NCBI RefSeq assembly: GCF_026898095.1
Contig: NZ_CP114015.1
Location: 3,782,001 to 3,846,000, forward strand
DNA: 64,000 nt
Direction: 5' to 3'
From: Arthrobacter sp. ATA002
Lineage (GTDB): Bacteria > Actinomycetota > Actinomycetes > Actinomycetales > Micrococcaceae
Shown here: positions 1 through 8,543 of the stretch, piece after piece
Numbering within the stretch: the stretch's first letter is position 1
Layout: each line of letters opens with the position of its first letter
Program-made: the position numbers and the translations under genes
The notes under the pieces: generated by a model
What the model saw: only the letters and a program-made list of their open reading frames with translations
What the model was told of the DNA's origin: nothing
Databases searched by the model: none

Positions 1-660
1 GCATTCGACGGCGACGCCGACCGCTGCTTCGTGATCGATGAAAAGGGTGACCCGGTCAGCCCCTCGGCGATTACGGCGCTCGTCGCCCGCCGCGAGATTG
101 CGCGGGCCAAGGCTGCCGGCGAACCCACGCCGGTCATCATCCACAACCTCATTACCTCCCGTGCCGTTCCCGAACTGGTGGAGGCCGACGGCGGCCGCGC
201 CGTCCGCACCCGTGTTGGCCATTCCTTCATCAAGGCCCAGATGGCGGAGGAAGGCGCCGTGTTCGGCGGCGAGCACTCCGCGCACTACTACTTCCGCGAC
301 TTCTACAACGCTGACACCGGCATGCTCGCAGCCATGCACGTCCTCGCCGCGCTGGGAGAACAGAGCCTGCCGCTCTCGGACCTCGCCCGCGAATACGAGC
401 CGTACTTTTCCTCCGGCGAGATCAACTCCGAACTCTCGGACGTTCCGGCGGCCGTTGCCCGGGTCCGGAGCGAATTCGAGCGCGGCGGCGTCACCGTGGA
501 CGCGCTGGACGGATTGACTTTCACCTCGGATGACGGACAGTGGTGGTTTAACCTCCGCGCGTCGAACACAGAACCCTTCCTTCGGCTCAACGCCGAAGCC
601 GAAGACCTCCCCACCATGGTGCGGGTCCGCGACCGCGTACTTGAACTAGTTAGGAACTAA
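1..660 (+). CDS. manB: Phosphomannomutase/phosphoglucomutase, C-terminal part (5' end outside window)
   Basis: Interconverts hexose 1- and 6-phosphates in the cytoplasm, feeding GDP-mannose or cell-wall sugar synthesis. The reading frame is open from base 1 and 219 residues are visible. The metal-binding loop DGDADR is at visible residues 3-8, so roughly the first 240 residues are missing to the left. The sugar-binding loop GEHSAHYYFRD lies at about 90-100 and the phosphate-binding loop RASNTEP at about 186-192. Together these three loops define the alpha-D-phosphohexomutase family. The next gene starts 5 bases after the stop, so the two are probably cotranscribed. Whether the preferred substrate is mannose or glucose phosphate cannot be decided here; the manB symbol is a best guess. 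Confidence 0.9.
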   Translation, partial: AFDGDADRCFVIDEKGDPVSPSAITALVARREIARAKAAGEPTPVIIHNLITSRAVPELVEADGGRAVRTRVGHSFIKAQMAEEGAVFGGEHSAHYYFRDFYNADTGMLAAMHVLAALGEQSLPLSDLAREYEPYFSSGEINSELSDVPAAVARVRSEFERGGVTVDALDGLTFTSDDGQWWFNLRASNTEPFLRLNAEAEDLPTMVRVRDRVLELVRN

Positions 661-665
661 ACCCA

Positions 666-1133
666 ATGGCTGATGTTGAACTGAACGGCGCAGAGCCCTC
701 CGCCCAGGTCCAGGAGGACCTGAATTCCCTGCTCGGCACCGCGCTGGGCGTCGCGCAGGAGCAGCTTGAGGCGCAGGGCGCTTTCCTGCCGGCCGCCCTG
801 GTTGTGCAGAACGACGGCGAGCTGCGGATGATTGCCGTTGCACCCGAGGAAAGCGACGAAGACCTCGACGCCGACGCCATGATCGATGACATTTACCAGG
901 TGCTGGGTGAGCAGAAGGCGGACAACCGTGCCGCTGCCGTGTTCTCAGACATCCACCTGCCGGATGAGGCGACGGACGCCATCCACGTAGTGGCTGAGCA
1001 CTCCGAGGGTGTCTGCATTTCAGCGATCCAGACCTACTCCGAAACCGACGGCTCCTGGACCTTCAATGAACCGCAGTGGGAGTCCGGCGACCGGCTCGTC
1101 TGGGGAACCGACGAGGCTGCCGACGAGGCCTAA
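666..1133 (+). CDS. Conserved hypothetical acidic protein
   Basis: 155 residues and no family that I can name. It is strongly acidic, with Asp/Glu clusters around residues 59-75 and at the C-terminus. It has no signal peptide or membrane segment, so it is probably cytosolic. Hydrophobic positions alternate as in a mixed alpha/beta fold, and the C-terminal third is rich in Trp (SWTF, PQWE, VWGT). It starts 5 bases after the phosphohexomutase stop and is followed by a strong terminator, so it is the last gene of that transcript. The close coupling suggests a link with sugar-phosphate metabolism, but that is inference only. Confidence 0.75.
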   Translation: MADVELNGAEPSAQVQEDLNSLLGTALGVAQEQLEAQGAFLPAALVVQNDGELRMIAVAPEESDEDLDADAMIDDIYQVLGEQKADNRAAAVFSDIHLPDEATDAIHVVAEHSEGVCISAIQTYSETDGSWTFNEPQWESGDRLVWGTDEAADEA

Positions 1134-1150
1134 ACGCCCCGCACGCCGAA

Positions 1151-1195
1151 AAAGGCCGGCGGTACCGCGCATCTGCGCAGTACCGCCGGCCTTTT
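1151..1195. terminator. Bidirectional rho-independent terminator
   Basis: A perfect inverted repeat has arms AAGGCCGGCGGTAC and GTACCGCCGGCCTT around a 14-base spacer. It is flanked by A-run and T-run ends on the two strands. It lies between convergent genes and can end both the transcript from the left and pckG from the right. Confidence 0.92.
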
Positions 1196-1234
1196 CTTGC
1201 TTTAGTACCGGCTGGCTTGATTTAGTACCGGCCC

Positions 1235-3127
1235 TTAGGCGGCCGCAAAACGCTCCTTGAGCGTCTGCAGCTCGGCCACCAGGTCCTCCGGCAGGGACTC
1301 ACCGAACCGGGCATACCACTCCTCGATGCCGGCGAGCTCCTTTTTCCATTCCTCGGGGTCGACGCGGACGGCGGCGTCCACGTCCGCCGGGCTCATGTCC
1401 AGGCCGCTCAGGTCCAGGGACTCTCCGGTGGGCACGTATCCGATCGGCGTTTCCACGGCGTCGGCGGTTCCTTCGATCCGCTCGATGACCCACTTGAGCA
1501 CGCGGGAGTTGTCGCCGAACCCGGGCCAGGCGAAGCCGCCGTGAGCCGTGCGACGGAACCAGTTCACCAGGAAGATCTTGGGCAGCGTCTCCTGGTTGGC
1601 CTTGCCGCTGAGGGTAATCCAGTGCCGCAGGTAGTCGCCGGCGTCGTAGCCCATGAACGGAAGCATGGCCATCGGATCGCGGCGCACCACGCCCACCTGG
1701 CCGGCTGCGGCCGCAGTGGTCTCCGAGGACAGCGTGGAGCCCATGAAAATGCCGTTGGTCCAGTCGCGGGACTGCGTGACCAGGGGCACCGTGGTTTTGC
1801 GCCGGCCGCCGAAGAGGATGGCGGAAACCGGAACACCGTCCGGGGAATGGTATTCCTCGGCCAGCATGTCGATTTGGTCGATCGGCGTGCAGAAGCGGGA
1901 GTTCGGGTGCGCGGCGGGATGCCCGGCCTCCGGCGTCCACTCGTTGCCGAGCCAGTCGGTCAGGTGTGCGGGAGCCTCATCCGTCATGCCCTCCCACCAG
2001 ACGCCGCCGGTGTCGGTCAGCGCCACGTTGGTGAAGATGGAATTGCCCTTGGCGATGGCACGCATCGCGTTGGGGTTGGTGCTCCAGCCGGTGCCGGGAG
2101 CGACGCCGAACAGGCCCGCCTCCGGGTTGGTGGCGCGCAGTTCGCCGTTGTGCCCGAAACGCATCCAGGTGATGTCGTCACCGAGGGTCTCGACCTTCCA
2201 GCCCTCAATGGTGGGATCCAGCAGCGCGAGGTTGGTCTTTCCGCAGGCGGACGGGAAGGCCGCTGCGACGAAGTAATCCTTCTTTTCCGGGCTGGTGAGC
2301 TTCAGGATCAGCATGTGCTCGGCGAGCCAGCCCTCATCGCGGGCCATGATCGAGGCGATGCGCAGGGCGTAGCATTTCTTGCCCAGCAGGGCGTTGCCGC
2401 CGTAGCCGGAGCCGTAGGACCAGATGGAGCGGTCTTCGGGGAAGTGCACAATCCACTTTTCGTCGCTGCAGGGCCAGGCGACGTCGGTGTCGCCCTCGGC
2501 CAGCGGTGCTCCGACGGAATGCAGTGCGGGCACGAAGAACGCGTCCAGCTCTTCCATCTTGCGCAGAACATCGGTGCCGATGCGGGCCATGATCCGCATC
2601 GAGGCGACCACGTAGGCGCTGTCGGTGATTTCGACGCCGAACTTGGGATCCTCGGCTTCGAGGTGACCCATCACGAAGGGAATGACGTACATGGTGCGTC
2701 CGCGCATGGAGCCGGAGAACAGGCCGTCCAGCTTGGCCCGCATCTGCGACGGTTCCATCCAGTTGTTGGTGAAACCTGCGTCATGCTTTTTCTCGGAGCA
2801 GATGAAGGTCTGCTCCTCGACGCGTGCCACGTCCTTGGGATCGGAGAACGCCGCGAAGGAGTTCGGGAACTCTTCGGGGTTCAGCCGGACCAGGGTTCCG
2901 GCGTCGACCAGTTCATCGGTCAGCCGCTTGTTTTCCGCCTCGGATCCGTCGACCCAGTACACGCGGTCGGGCTGCGTCAGCTCGGCTACCTGCTGAACCC
3001 AGGCCAGCAGGGCCTCGTGGGTGGTCGGGGCTCCCATGGAGGCCTCCGGTGTATTGCTGTCCAAATGGCTCGGAGCAGCGTTTTTGCCGCTCTCATCGAG
3101 AACTAGCTGACGCGCGTCATCGCCCAT
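1235..3127 (-). CDS. pckG: Phosphoenolpyruvate carboxykinase (GTP)
   Basis: Converts oxaloacetate plus GTP to PEP, GDP and CO2, the first committed step of gluconeogenesis. It works with the glyoxylate enzymes at 55-58 kb when the cell grows on acetate or fatty acids. The protein has 630 residues against a usual length of about 610. The GTP-PEPCK kinase loop FPSACGKTN, with its reactive Cys, is at 291-299. The substrate-binding [10 protein letters not shown] segment is at about 243-252. The chosen ATG has a GAAGGGAAG ribosome site 5-7 bases upstream. The first about 30 residues are low complexity and could be a family-specific extension or a start called too early. A CRP/GlxR-like site and two dyads lie 150-200 bases upstream. 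Confidence 0.97.
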   Translation of the reverse strand: MGDDARQLVLDESGKNAAPSHLDSNTPEASMGAPTTHEALLAWVQQVAELTQPDRVYWVDGSEAENKRLTDELVDAGTLVRLNPEEFPNSFAAFSDPKDVARVEEQTFICSEKKHDAGFTNNWMEPSQMRAKLDGLFSGSMRGRTMYVIPFVMGHLEAEDPKFGVEITDSAYVVASMRIMARIGTDVLRKMEELDAFFVPALHSVGAPLAEGDTDVAWPCSDEKWIVHFPEDRSIWSYGSGYGGNALLGKKCYALRIASIMARDEGWLAEHMLILKLTSPEKKDYFVAAAFPSACGKTNLALLDPTIEGWKVETLGDDITWMRFGHNGELRATNPEAGLFGVAPGTGWSTNPNAMRAIAKGNSIFTNVALTDTGGVWWEGMTDEAPAHLTDWLGNEWTPEAGHPAAHPNSRFCTPIDQIDMLAEEYHSPDGVPVSAILFGGRRKTTVPLVTQSRDWTNGIFMGSTLSSETTAAAAGQVGVVRRDPMAMLPFMGYDAGDYLRHWITLSGKANQETLPKIFLVNWFRRTAHGGFAWPGFGDNSRVLKWVIERIEGTADAVETPIGYVPTGESLDLSGLDMSPADVDAAVRVDPEEWKKELAGIEEWYARFGESLPEDLVAELQTLKERFAAA

Positions 3128-3275
3128 GACTCTTCCCTTCGTTGGGTCAGTGGTGTGATTGGAATGCTAGTTGTCGGCGTGCCGGCGGCTGCGGCTGGAA
3201 AGGTAGTACCTATAATGGCGGTCATGCGCTGTTTGCCTAGAATTCAACAAACTCGTGCGGCCCGGAACACGCTGA

Positions 3276-3323
3276 TGTGACAAACGTCATATAGACCGGT
3301 CTAGTTGTCGGACGTCACGTCCG
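3276..3323. promoter_or_regulatory. Cluster of CRP/GlxR-like site and two palindromes
   Basis: The 306-base gap between pckG and tRNA-Arg holds no gene. At 3276-3291, TGTGACAAACGTCATA matches the actinobacterial CRP/GlxR pattern TGTGA-N6-TCACA at nine of ten defined positions. Directly abutting it, TAGACCGGTCTA (3292-3303) is a perfect 12-base palindrome. CGGACGTCACGTCCG (3309-3323) is a second perfect dyad around one central base. A -10-like TATAGT follows at 3352-3357 in the direction of the tRNA. The site could control pckG (minus), the tRNA (plus) or both. Confidence 0.5.
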
Positions 3324-3433
3324 GCGATTAGGCAGCTCTCAGAAACTGGGCTATAGTTATTTACGGCCAAACAGCCACGGACAAACTTTGACGGAAAGCC
3401 TGAACGGGCTGGAACTTCAAAAATAATCCAAAT

Positions 3434-3506
3434 GCGTGCGTAGCTCAACGGATAGAGCATCTGACTACGGATCAGAAGGTTGGGGGTTCGAATCCCTTCG
3501 CGCGCA
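3434..3506 (+). tRNA. tRNA-Arg (anticodon ACG)
   Basis: Cloverleaf read by eye. The 7-base acceptor arm GCGTGCG pairs with CGCGCGC with one G-T pair. The D stem is GCTC/GAGC. The anticodon stem TCTGA/TCAGA carries loop CTACGGA, giving ACG at 34-36. The T loop is TTCGAAT and the discriminator is A. CCA is not encoded. The A34 of ACG is the normal substrate of TadA, which is encoded at 9286-9756. Confidence 0.96.
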
Positions 3507-3511
3507 CCGGT

Positions 3512-3555
3512 AAAACCCGGTCTGAACAGTAGAAATACTGGTCAGACCGGGTTTT
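3512..3555. terminator. Rho-independent terminator after tRNA-Arg
   Basis: A 20-base stem runs from AAAACCCGGTCTGA to TCAGACCGGGTTTT with one internal mismatch and a GAAA loop, followed by a T run. It begins 5 bases after the tRNA. An A run on the left also makes it usable for the oppositely oriented oxidoreductase gene that ends at 3629. Confidence 0.92.
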
Positions 3556-3628
3556 TCTTGCCCTGGAGACGCCCGGGGCCCACTGATCCGAGCTTCTTCC
3601 CCGCTTCTTCCCCGGGTTCCGCCGCCCC

Positions 3629-4839
3629 TTAGCGCGCCAGCTTCCGGAGGTCGACGGCGGGGTCCGCCAGCAGAGTGGGGTCCACCGGGATCCGGCGGTC
3701 GATGATGCGGCGCGCCGCCCGGACGGTGAAACCGCCGTCGATGGCGGCACATCCTGCCATCCGTCCGTACTCATCCAGCAGGAAAGCTGCGGCGGGCAGG
3801 CCGTCCTTTTCCCGGATGACCATGAGGCCCGCCCCCGCCATCGACCCCGCGCCCTCCACGCGGACTCCGTGCCGGTCGGACCAGAACCACGGGGCGCCGT
3901 GGACGGGCAGCTCCTGGCCCAGCAGTGCAGCAGCGGCCGTCGCGCCGGTGTTCCGCGCATGTTCCCAGTGTTCGGCCCGGCGCAGGAGCGTTCCGTCGGG
4001 CAGCCGGACGCGGGCGGCATCGCCGACGGCGTAGATCTTCGGGTGACTGGTGCGCTGGTGTCCGTCCACCAGGATGCCGTTGTCCGTGTCCAGGCCCGCA
4101 GCAGCGGCCAGGCCCGTTTCCGGCACGGCGCCGATCCCCGCCAGCACCAGGTCCGCATGGACGGCGGAGCCGTCCGCCAGGGTAATGCAGTGCTCCTGCC
4201 CCTCTGCCGTGACGGCCGCAGGGAACCCGGTCAGGACCCGGATCCCGCGCTCCCCATGCATCCGGTGCAGCCGGCGCGCCAATGCGGGCCCCACAGCTGG
4301 CACCAGCGGCGGATTAACCGGATCGATCAGCGTGATCTCCGCTCCGAGCGCCAGCGCTGCTGATGCGGTCTCGGCTCCAATCAGCCCCGCACCCATAACG
4401 GCCAGCCGCACGCCGGGGAAAGCCGCTTCCGCAGCGCGTCCGCATCACCGCGGTTCCTCAAGGCGAGCACCGTTTCCAGCTCACCGCCGGGAATATCAGG
4501 TTTGCGGGCGGCGGCACCGGTGGCCAGCACTATCCTGTCGGCAGCCAGTTCCCGCCCGTCTTCCAGCAGCACAAGCCCCTCGTCCGGATTCAGGGCTGCT
4601 GCCCGCGCGCTGACGACCTCGATGCCCTGCCCCAGGAACCAGTCCGCTCCGGCCAGCAGGATCTGCTCCCTGCTGCGGGTGCCGAGCAGGTAGTCCTTGC
4701 TCAGCGGAGGGCGGTCATAGGGCAGACCCTCCGGATCGATGATGCTCAGCCGTCCGCCGAAGCCGCGGGCGCGCAGCTCACGGGCCGTGGCAAATCCCGC
4801 CACGCCCCCGCCTGCAATGAGGACGGATTCAAGGGCCAT
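3629..4839 (-). CDS. FAD-dependent ferredoxin-reductase-type oxidoreductase (frameshifted in this sequence)
   Basis: Resembles the NAD(P)H:ferredoxin/rubredoxin reductase subunits of Rieske oxygenase and P450 systems, moving electrons from NAD(P)H through FAD to a small iron-sulfur partner. The N-terminus has the FAD Rossmann motif GGGVAG, followed by the family's YDRPPLSK motif. A second dinucleotide motif, GAGLIGAETA, is in the middle, and a reductase C-terminal domain ends the protein. The frame breaks at the GGGG run 4415-4418 (plus strand). Restoring one base joins the halves into about 403 residues. The start at 4839 has AGGA 9-12 bases upstream. No oxygenase or ferredoxin gene is adjacent, so its partner is unknown. 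It diverges from another flavoprotein at 4985. Confidence 0.85.
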
Positions 4840-4984
4840 AATTTTGTTCCTAGCTAACGCAGTGGGCAGTCCTACCAGCCTAGGTGCTGACCTCCCCGTT
4901 TCCCGCGGCGGCCGCCCCACCCGCCTCCCGCCGGCGCCCCGCGGAAGGGTTTCGCATTCCCGCCCCGCGTGCCAAGCTCTGTGC

Positions 4985-6517
4985 ATGACTGAACAGGACG
5001 GCACGGAACCGGACAGCACCGGAAATGGCAGCACAGGACACAGGGAGGCCGGGCGCCGGGACGCGGATGACACATCACGCCCGCGGCGCCTGGAGACCGA
5101 CGTCGTCGTCCTGGGCGGAGGTGCGGTGGGTGAGAACGCCGCGGACCGGGTGGTGCAGGACGGACTTGAGGCAGTGCTCGTGGAGCCTGCCCTGATCGGC
5201 GGCGAATGTTCCTACTGGGCCTGCATGCCGTCCAAAGCACTGCTGCGGCCCGGAACTGCACTAGCTGCCGCGAGATCCGTGGCCGGCTCCCGCGAGGCTG
5301 GGACCGGAATGCTGGATGCGCAGGCAGTGCTCGACCGCCGGAACAGCTTCACTTCCCACTGGAACGATTCCAGCCAGGCGGAATGGGTGGAGGGCGCCGG
5401 CATTGGGCTGGTGCGCGGCCGGGGCAGGCTGACCGGTCCCCGCGAGGTGACTGTTGACTACGACGACGCCGGCACCACCACCATCGTTGCCCGCCGCGCC
5501 GTCGTGCTCGCCACCGGTTCCGTCCCTACTCCGCCTCCGCTGAAGGGCCTGGACGGGGTCGAATATTGGGGCACCCGGGAGGCGACCTCGGCGCAGGAGG
5601 TGCCGCCGCGGCTGATCGTGTTTGGCGGCGGAGTCTCCGGCACCGAGCTCGCGCAGGCGTGGGCACGGCTGGGGTCCCGGGTGACCCTGGTGGCCCGGCA
5701 CGACATCCTGGACTCCTATCCGGAGCAGGCCCGCGAGCTGGTCAAGGCGGGCCTGGTGTCCGACGGCGTGGATGTGCGCACGTTTACCGCAGCGGATTTT
5801 GTGCGCGGCACGGCTGACGGTGGCGTGGAATTGTGCCTGCAGGACGGTTCGGTGCTTTCCGCTGACCGGCTGCTGGTCTCCACCGGGCGGGCGCCGGCCC
5901 TGGCTCATCTGGGGCTGGAAGAACTGGGCCTGGAGGAACTGGACATGGACAGCGGGCGGCTGGAGTCGGACGACTCGGGCCTCGTGCGGGGCACTGACTG
6001 GCTTTATGTGGTGGGGGACGCTGCGGGAAAGGTGCTGCTGACCCACCAGGGCAAGTACGAGGCACGTGCCGCGGGTGCGGCGATATCGGCCCGTGCCCGC
6101 GGAGAGCTGGCTCCCGCCGCGGCTCCACGGGCCTGGAGCCGGGAAGCGTCGACGGCGAACCATGTCGCCGTGCCGCAGGTGGTCTTCACCGATCCGGAAA
6201 TCGCCATGGTCGGCCGGACTGCGGAGCAGGCCCGGGCCGGCGGCGTCAATGTTTCGGAGACCTCGCTGGAGCTCTCGGTTGCCGGTTCATCGCTGTATGC
6301 CGACGATTACCGCGGCTGGGCGCAGATGGTGGTGGACGAAGACCGCAGGGTGGTTGTGGGCATGACCTTTGCCGGTCCCGGAGTCTCCGAGCTCCTGCAT
6401 GCGGCGACCATTGCCATTACCGGCGAAGTGCCGCTGGAACGGCTGTGGCACGCCGTTCCCTCGTACCCCACGATTAGCGAGATCTGGCTGCGGCTGCTGG
6501 AGAAATACGGACTGTGA
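4985..6517 (+). CDS. Pyridine nucleotide-disulfide oxidoreductase (dihydrolipoamide dehydrogenase/mercuric reductase-like)
   Basis: 510 residues, FAD- and NAD(P)-binding. GGGAVG near residue 44 binds FAD. GGECSYWACMPSK at 72-84 carries the redox-active CxxxxC pair (Cys75, Cys80). GGGVSG in the middle is the NAD(P) site, and a dimerisation domain follows. In lipoamide dehydrogenase the C-terminus has an HPT-SE catalytic pair. Here it reads SYPTISE, so the Glu is kept but the active-site His is Tyr. That argues against true E3 activity and for a quinone- or other-acceptor reductase. The start is the ATG that leaves a 35-residue polar tail before the FAD fold. No strong ribosome site is visible, so the start is uncertain. 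Confidence 0.88.
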   Translation: MTEQDGTEPDSTGNGSTGHREAGRRDADDTSRPRRLETDVVVLGGGAVGENAADRVVQDGLEAVLVEPALIGGECSYWACMPSKALLRPGTALAAARSVAGSREAGTGMLDAQAVLDRRNSFTSHWNDSSQAEWVEGAGIGLVRGRGRLTGPREVTVDYDDAGTTTIVARRAVVLATGSVPTPPPLKGLDGVEYWGTREATSAQEVPPRLIVFGGGVSGTELAQAWARLGSRVTLVARHDILDSYPEQARELVKAGLVSDGVDVRTFTAADFVRGTADGGVELCLQDGSVLSADRLLVSTGRAPALAHLGLEELGLEELDMDSGRLESDDSGLVRGTDWLYVVGDAAGKVLLTHQGKYEARAAGAAISARARGELAPAAAPRAWSREASTANHVAVPQVVFTDPEIAMVGRTAEQARAGGVNVSETSLELSVAGSSLYADDYRGWAQMVVDEDRRVVVGMTFAGPGVSELLHAATIAITGEVPLERLWHAVPSYPTISEIWLRLLEKYGL

Positions 6518-6564
6518 GTCCGGCACGGCCTGCGAACGGCCCCGGCGCCGGTTAGGCCGCTCCG

Positions 6565-7087
6565 TCAGGCCCGCCGGACGATGAAGTCTGTGATCCAGGC
6601 ATCCCGCCCGTCGAGTTCGGCCCACGGTTTGGCCGATTCCATGACGGTCAGCCCGGACGTGGGATAGTCGGTGGCCATCTCCATTACCGCGTCCTCGTTC
6701 GACTCCACGGAGGCCAGCCGCATCGCGAGGTCCTGCACGCCCGGAAGATGGGTGATCACCAGCAGGCTGGTCACCGTTTCCGGAACATTGTTGATCACGC
6801 TGAGGATCTGCGCTGCGGCGGCGTTGTACAGGCTGTCTTCCAGCTTGGGGTTGGCCCCTTGTCGCCCAGCTCCTCGCAGATCCAGGTGCAGGTCTGCCGG
6901 GTGCGGAGGGCGGACGAACACAGGATGAAATCCGGAATGGAGTTGTTTTCCACCATCCACCGTCCGGCCAGCGGGGCGTCCCGGTGGCCGCGGCTGGACA
7001 GCGGCCGTTCGTGGTCGGAGACGTCCCGGGCCAAGCCGCCTTCGCGTGCCGCAGGAGCATCAGCTTTTTCAGGTGGTGGCCGCTCAT
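6565..7087 (-). CDS. sixA: SixA-like phosphohistidine phosphatase (two frameshifts in this sequence)
   Basis: A histidine-phosphatase superfamily member that removes phosphate from phosphohistidine or other phosphate esters. The start encodes LMLLRHAK, the RHG-type catalytic motif with the phospho-accepting His. The next part reads SDHERPLSSRGHRDA, the SixA signature. The second catalytic His is in VITHLPG near the C-terminal half. Three reading frames must be joined: one base is missing at the CCC/GGG run 7025-7027 and one at 6855-6858 (both plus-strand C runs). Restored length is about 174 residues, normal for actinobacterial SixA. The winged-helix regulator at 7146-8009 is transcribed in the same direction upstream. 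Confidence 0.8.
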
Positions 7088-7145
7088 GGGCCCAGTCTAT
7101 CGGCGGTGCCGGCACCCGGTTTCCGGGCGCGGCACCGCCGATCCG

Positions 7146-8009
7146 TCAGATGCTGTATTCGGGCGCTGCCCAGACCACAACCTCGGGGTGCTCGTAAAAG
7201 CGGTACCCCTGACCGCGGACGGTCCGTACAGTGTTTGCCAGCCGGCCGAGCTTGGACCGCAGCCGCCGGATGTGGACGTCAATGGTCCGTTCGTTCGGCA
7301 CTTCTTCGGCGTTGCGCCACAGTCCGGCCAGGAGCTCTTCGCGGCCCACGGTCCTCGCGGCGTTCTCCACCAGGTAATTGAGCAGCTCGAATTCCTTGAA
7401 GGTCAGGTTCAGGGTGTCGCCGTCAAGGTGCACTTCCCGGCGGGAAAGATCGATCAGAACTCCGGACGGGCGCGGAGCGCTCTGCGCCTGCACCGGTGCC
7501 GAAGCTTCCGGCCGGGGGCGGCGCTGGGCGGTGGGATCGCCCAGCGCCTGGCGGACGACGTCGATATCGGCTCCCGGGGCCTCTGCCGGTGCCAGCGCTA
7601 CGGCTGCGTGGCTTTGCGCGCCGGGGCAGAGCGACTGAATGTAGGCACGGACTTCCTGGGCCAGTTTCGTCAGGGATGTTCCGTTGGCCGCTGCCGTGTC
7701 TTCATCGAGTCCGACATAGATGACGAACCCGCGGGCAACCGTGTCGTTGCTGACGGACTGGGGGCCGGGAATCCCGTTGGGCGTGACAACAGCCGTTGGC
7801 GCCGTCATGGGCGATGCGTCGCTGGCCTGGACTACCGGCTGCAGCGGCCGGGCCAACTGCTGACCAAACCCCTGAATCCCGTATTGGGCTCCGTACGTCG
7901 CACCGCCATACGGGCGGGGAAAGTCCCCTGCTGCACCCGGCTGAACGGCACCGGCCCGGTTCTGCGCATTGCGCAGTGAAATGTGTACGTACCCTGATGC
8001 TACTGACAT
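7146..8009 (-). CDS. Orphan winged-helix transcriptional regulator with OmpR-type DNA-binding domain
   Basis: 287 residues. The C-terminal about 95 residues are a complete OmpR/PhoB winged helix. They include LTFKEFELLNYLVENAART, then the recognition helix around ERTIDVHIRRLRSKLG and the wing VRGQGYRF. The N-terminal 185 residues are not a receiver domain: the acidic pocket and phospho-Asp are absent. This part starts with a Gln/Gly/Pro-rich stretch and then has a compact segment around VARGFVIYVGLDED. The protein is probably a one-component regulator with an unrecognised sensing domain. No histidine kinase is nearby. A CRP/GlxR-like site lies about 300 bases upstream of its start. Confidence 0.82.
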   Translation of the reverse strand: MSVASGYVHISLRNAQNRAGAVQPGAAGDFPRPYGGATYGAQYGIQGFGQQLARPLQPVVQASDASPMTAPTAVVTPNGIPGPQSVSNDTVARGFVIYVGLDEDTAAANGTSLTKLAQEVRAYIQSLCPGAQSHAAVALAPAEAPGADIDVVRQALGDPTAQRRPRPEASAPVQAQSAPRPSGVLIDLSRREVHLDGDTLNLTFKEFELLNYLVENAARTVGREELLAGLWRNAEEVPNERTIDVHIRRLRSKLGRLANTVRTVRGQGYRFYEHPEVVVWAAPEYSI

Positions 8010-8445
8010 GTTGCAACCTCAATGTGAATGACCGTCATCACGCTCGAATGCTGGGGGTGTGCCCGGGTCGAGATGGCGCAGTTTTCGCCCGTCGTTGGGC
8101 CTGAGTGGTGCCTGAGAAATGGGGGTGGGTAACTCAGGCGTGCATTCGACAACAGCACGTCTTCCCGCCGGCGGGGCCGGTGGGAAGGACTGCGACAGGT
8201 GCTGCCGTGTGGATGTTCACATTACGGATTATTGCATGTAACAAAGGCGTACACGCAAGTAATAATGCGGATGTTGTCTCACCATGCGGACGGAAACGCA
8301 GTAAAAGTGATGCACCTCACAGGATGCGGCGGAAAAATACGTCCCGGGACCACCCCGCGGTCAGCGCCCGGGAAGTTCGGGATTTCCGGCACGGTACGGG
8401 CGTGCAAACCCCGCAGGTGTCGGCTAATTCGACGCCGCGGGCACG
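8010..8445. other. Intergenic region, no gene seen
   Basis: No reading frame with coding character on either strand. The stretch 8215-8300 is distinctly AT-richer than its surroundings and probably carries the promoter of the regulator that starts at 8009. A CRP-like site lies at 8306-8321. Confidence 0.55.
8306..8321. promoter_or_regulatory. CRP/GlxR-like binding site
   Basis: AGTGATGCACCTCACA matches TGTGA-N6-TCACA at nine of ten defined bases. It is in the intergenic region upstream of the orphan winged-helix regulator. This is a pattern match by eye only. Confidence 0.4.
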
Positions 8446-8484
8446 AAAAAGCACCCGTCGGTAAGTAATCTTACAAACAGGTGC
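8446..8484 (-). terminator. Terminator downstream of upp, with nested hairpin
   Basis: Read on the minus strand, GCACCTGT pairs with ACGGGTGC (one G-T pair), followed by TTTTT. The loop contains its own perfect GTAAG-CTTAC hairpin. It lies 60 bases beyond the upp stop in the direction of transcription. Confidence 0.7.
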
Positions 8485-8499
8485 GAGTCAAGCACTGCG

Positions 8500-8535
8500 A
8501 GAGGTGTCCACATACTGGACACCTCTCTTGTTTTT
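8500..8535 (+). terminator. Hairpin with T tract, oriented rightward
   Basis: A perfect 11-base stem AGAGGTGTCCA/TGGACACCTCT with a 5-base loop is followed by CTTGTTTTT on the plus strand. It sits 9 bases beyond the upp stop. The T run is on the strand opposite upp, so it may insulate upp from rightward transcription or simply be the first stem of upp termination. Confidence 0.6.
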
Positions 8536-8543
8536 CGGCGGAT

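Noticed and set aside
1541..3106. A 521-codon open frame antisense to pckG
   Set aside because: It is a high-GC shadow frame. The opposite strand encodes a complete GTP-PEPCK with all motifs, and the shadow has no family-like motifs or ribosome site.
8105..8464. Plus-strand open frame in the gap before upp
   Set aside because: Composition is Arg/Ser-rich without hydrophobic periodicity, no ribosome site is present, and it overlaps an apparent promoter and terminator region.
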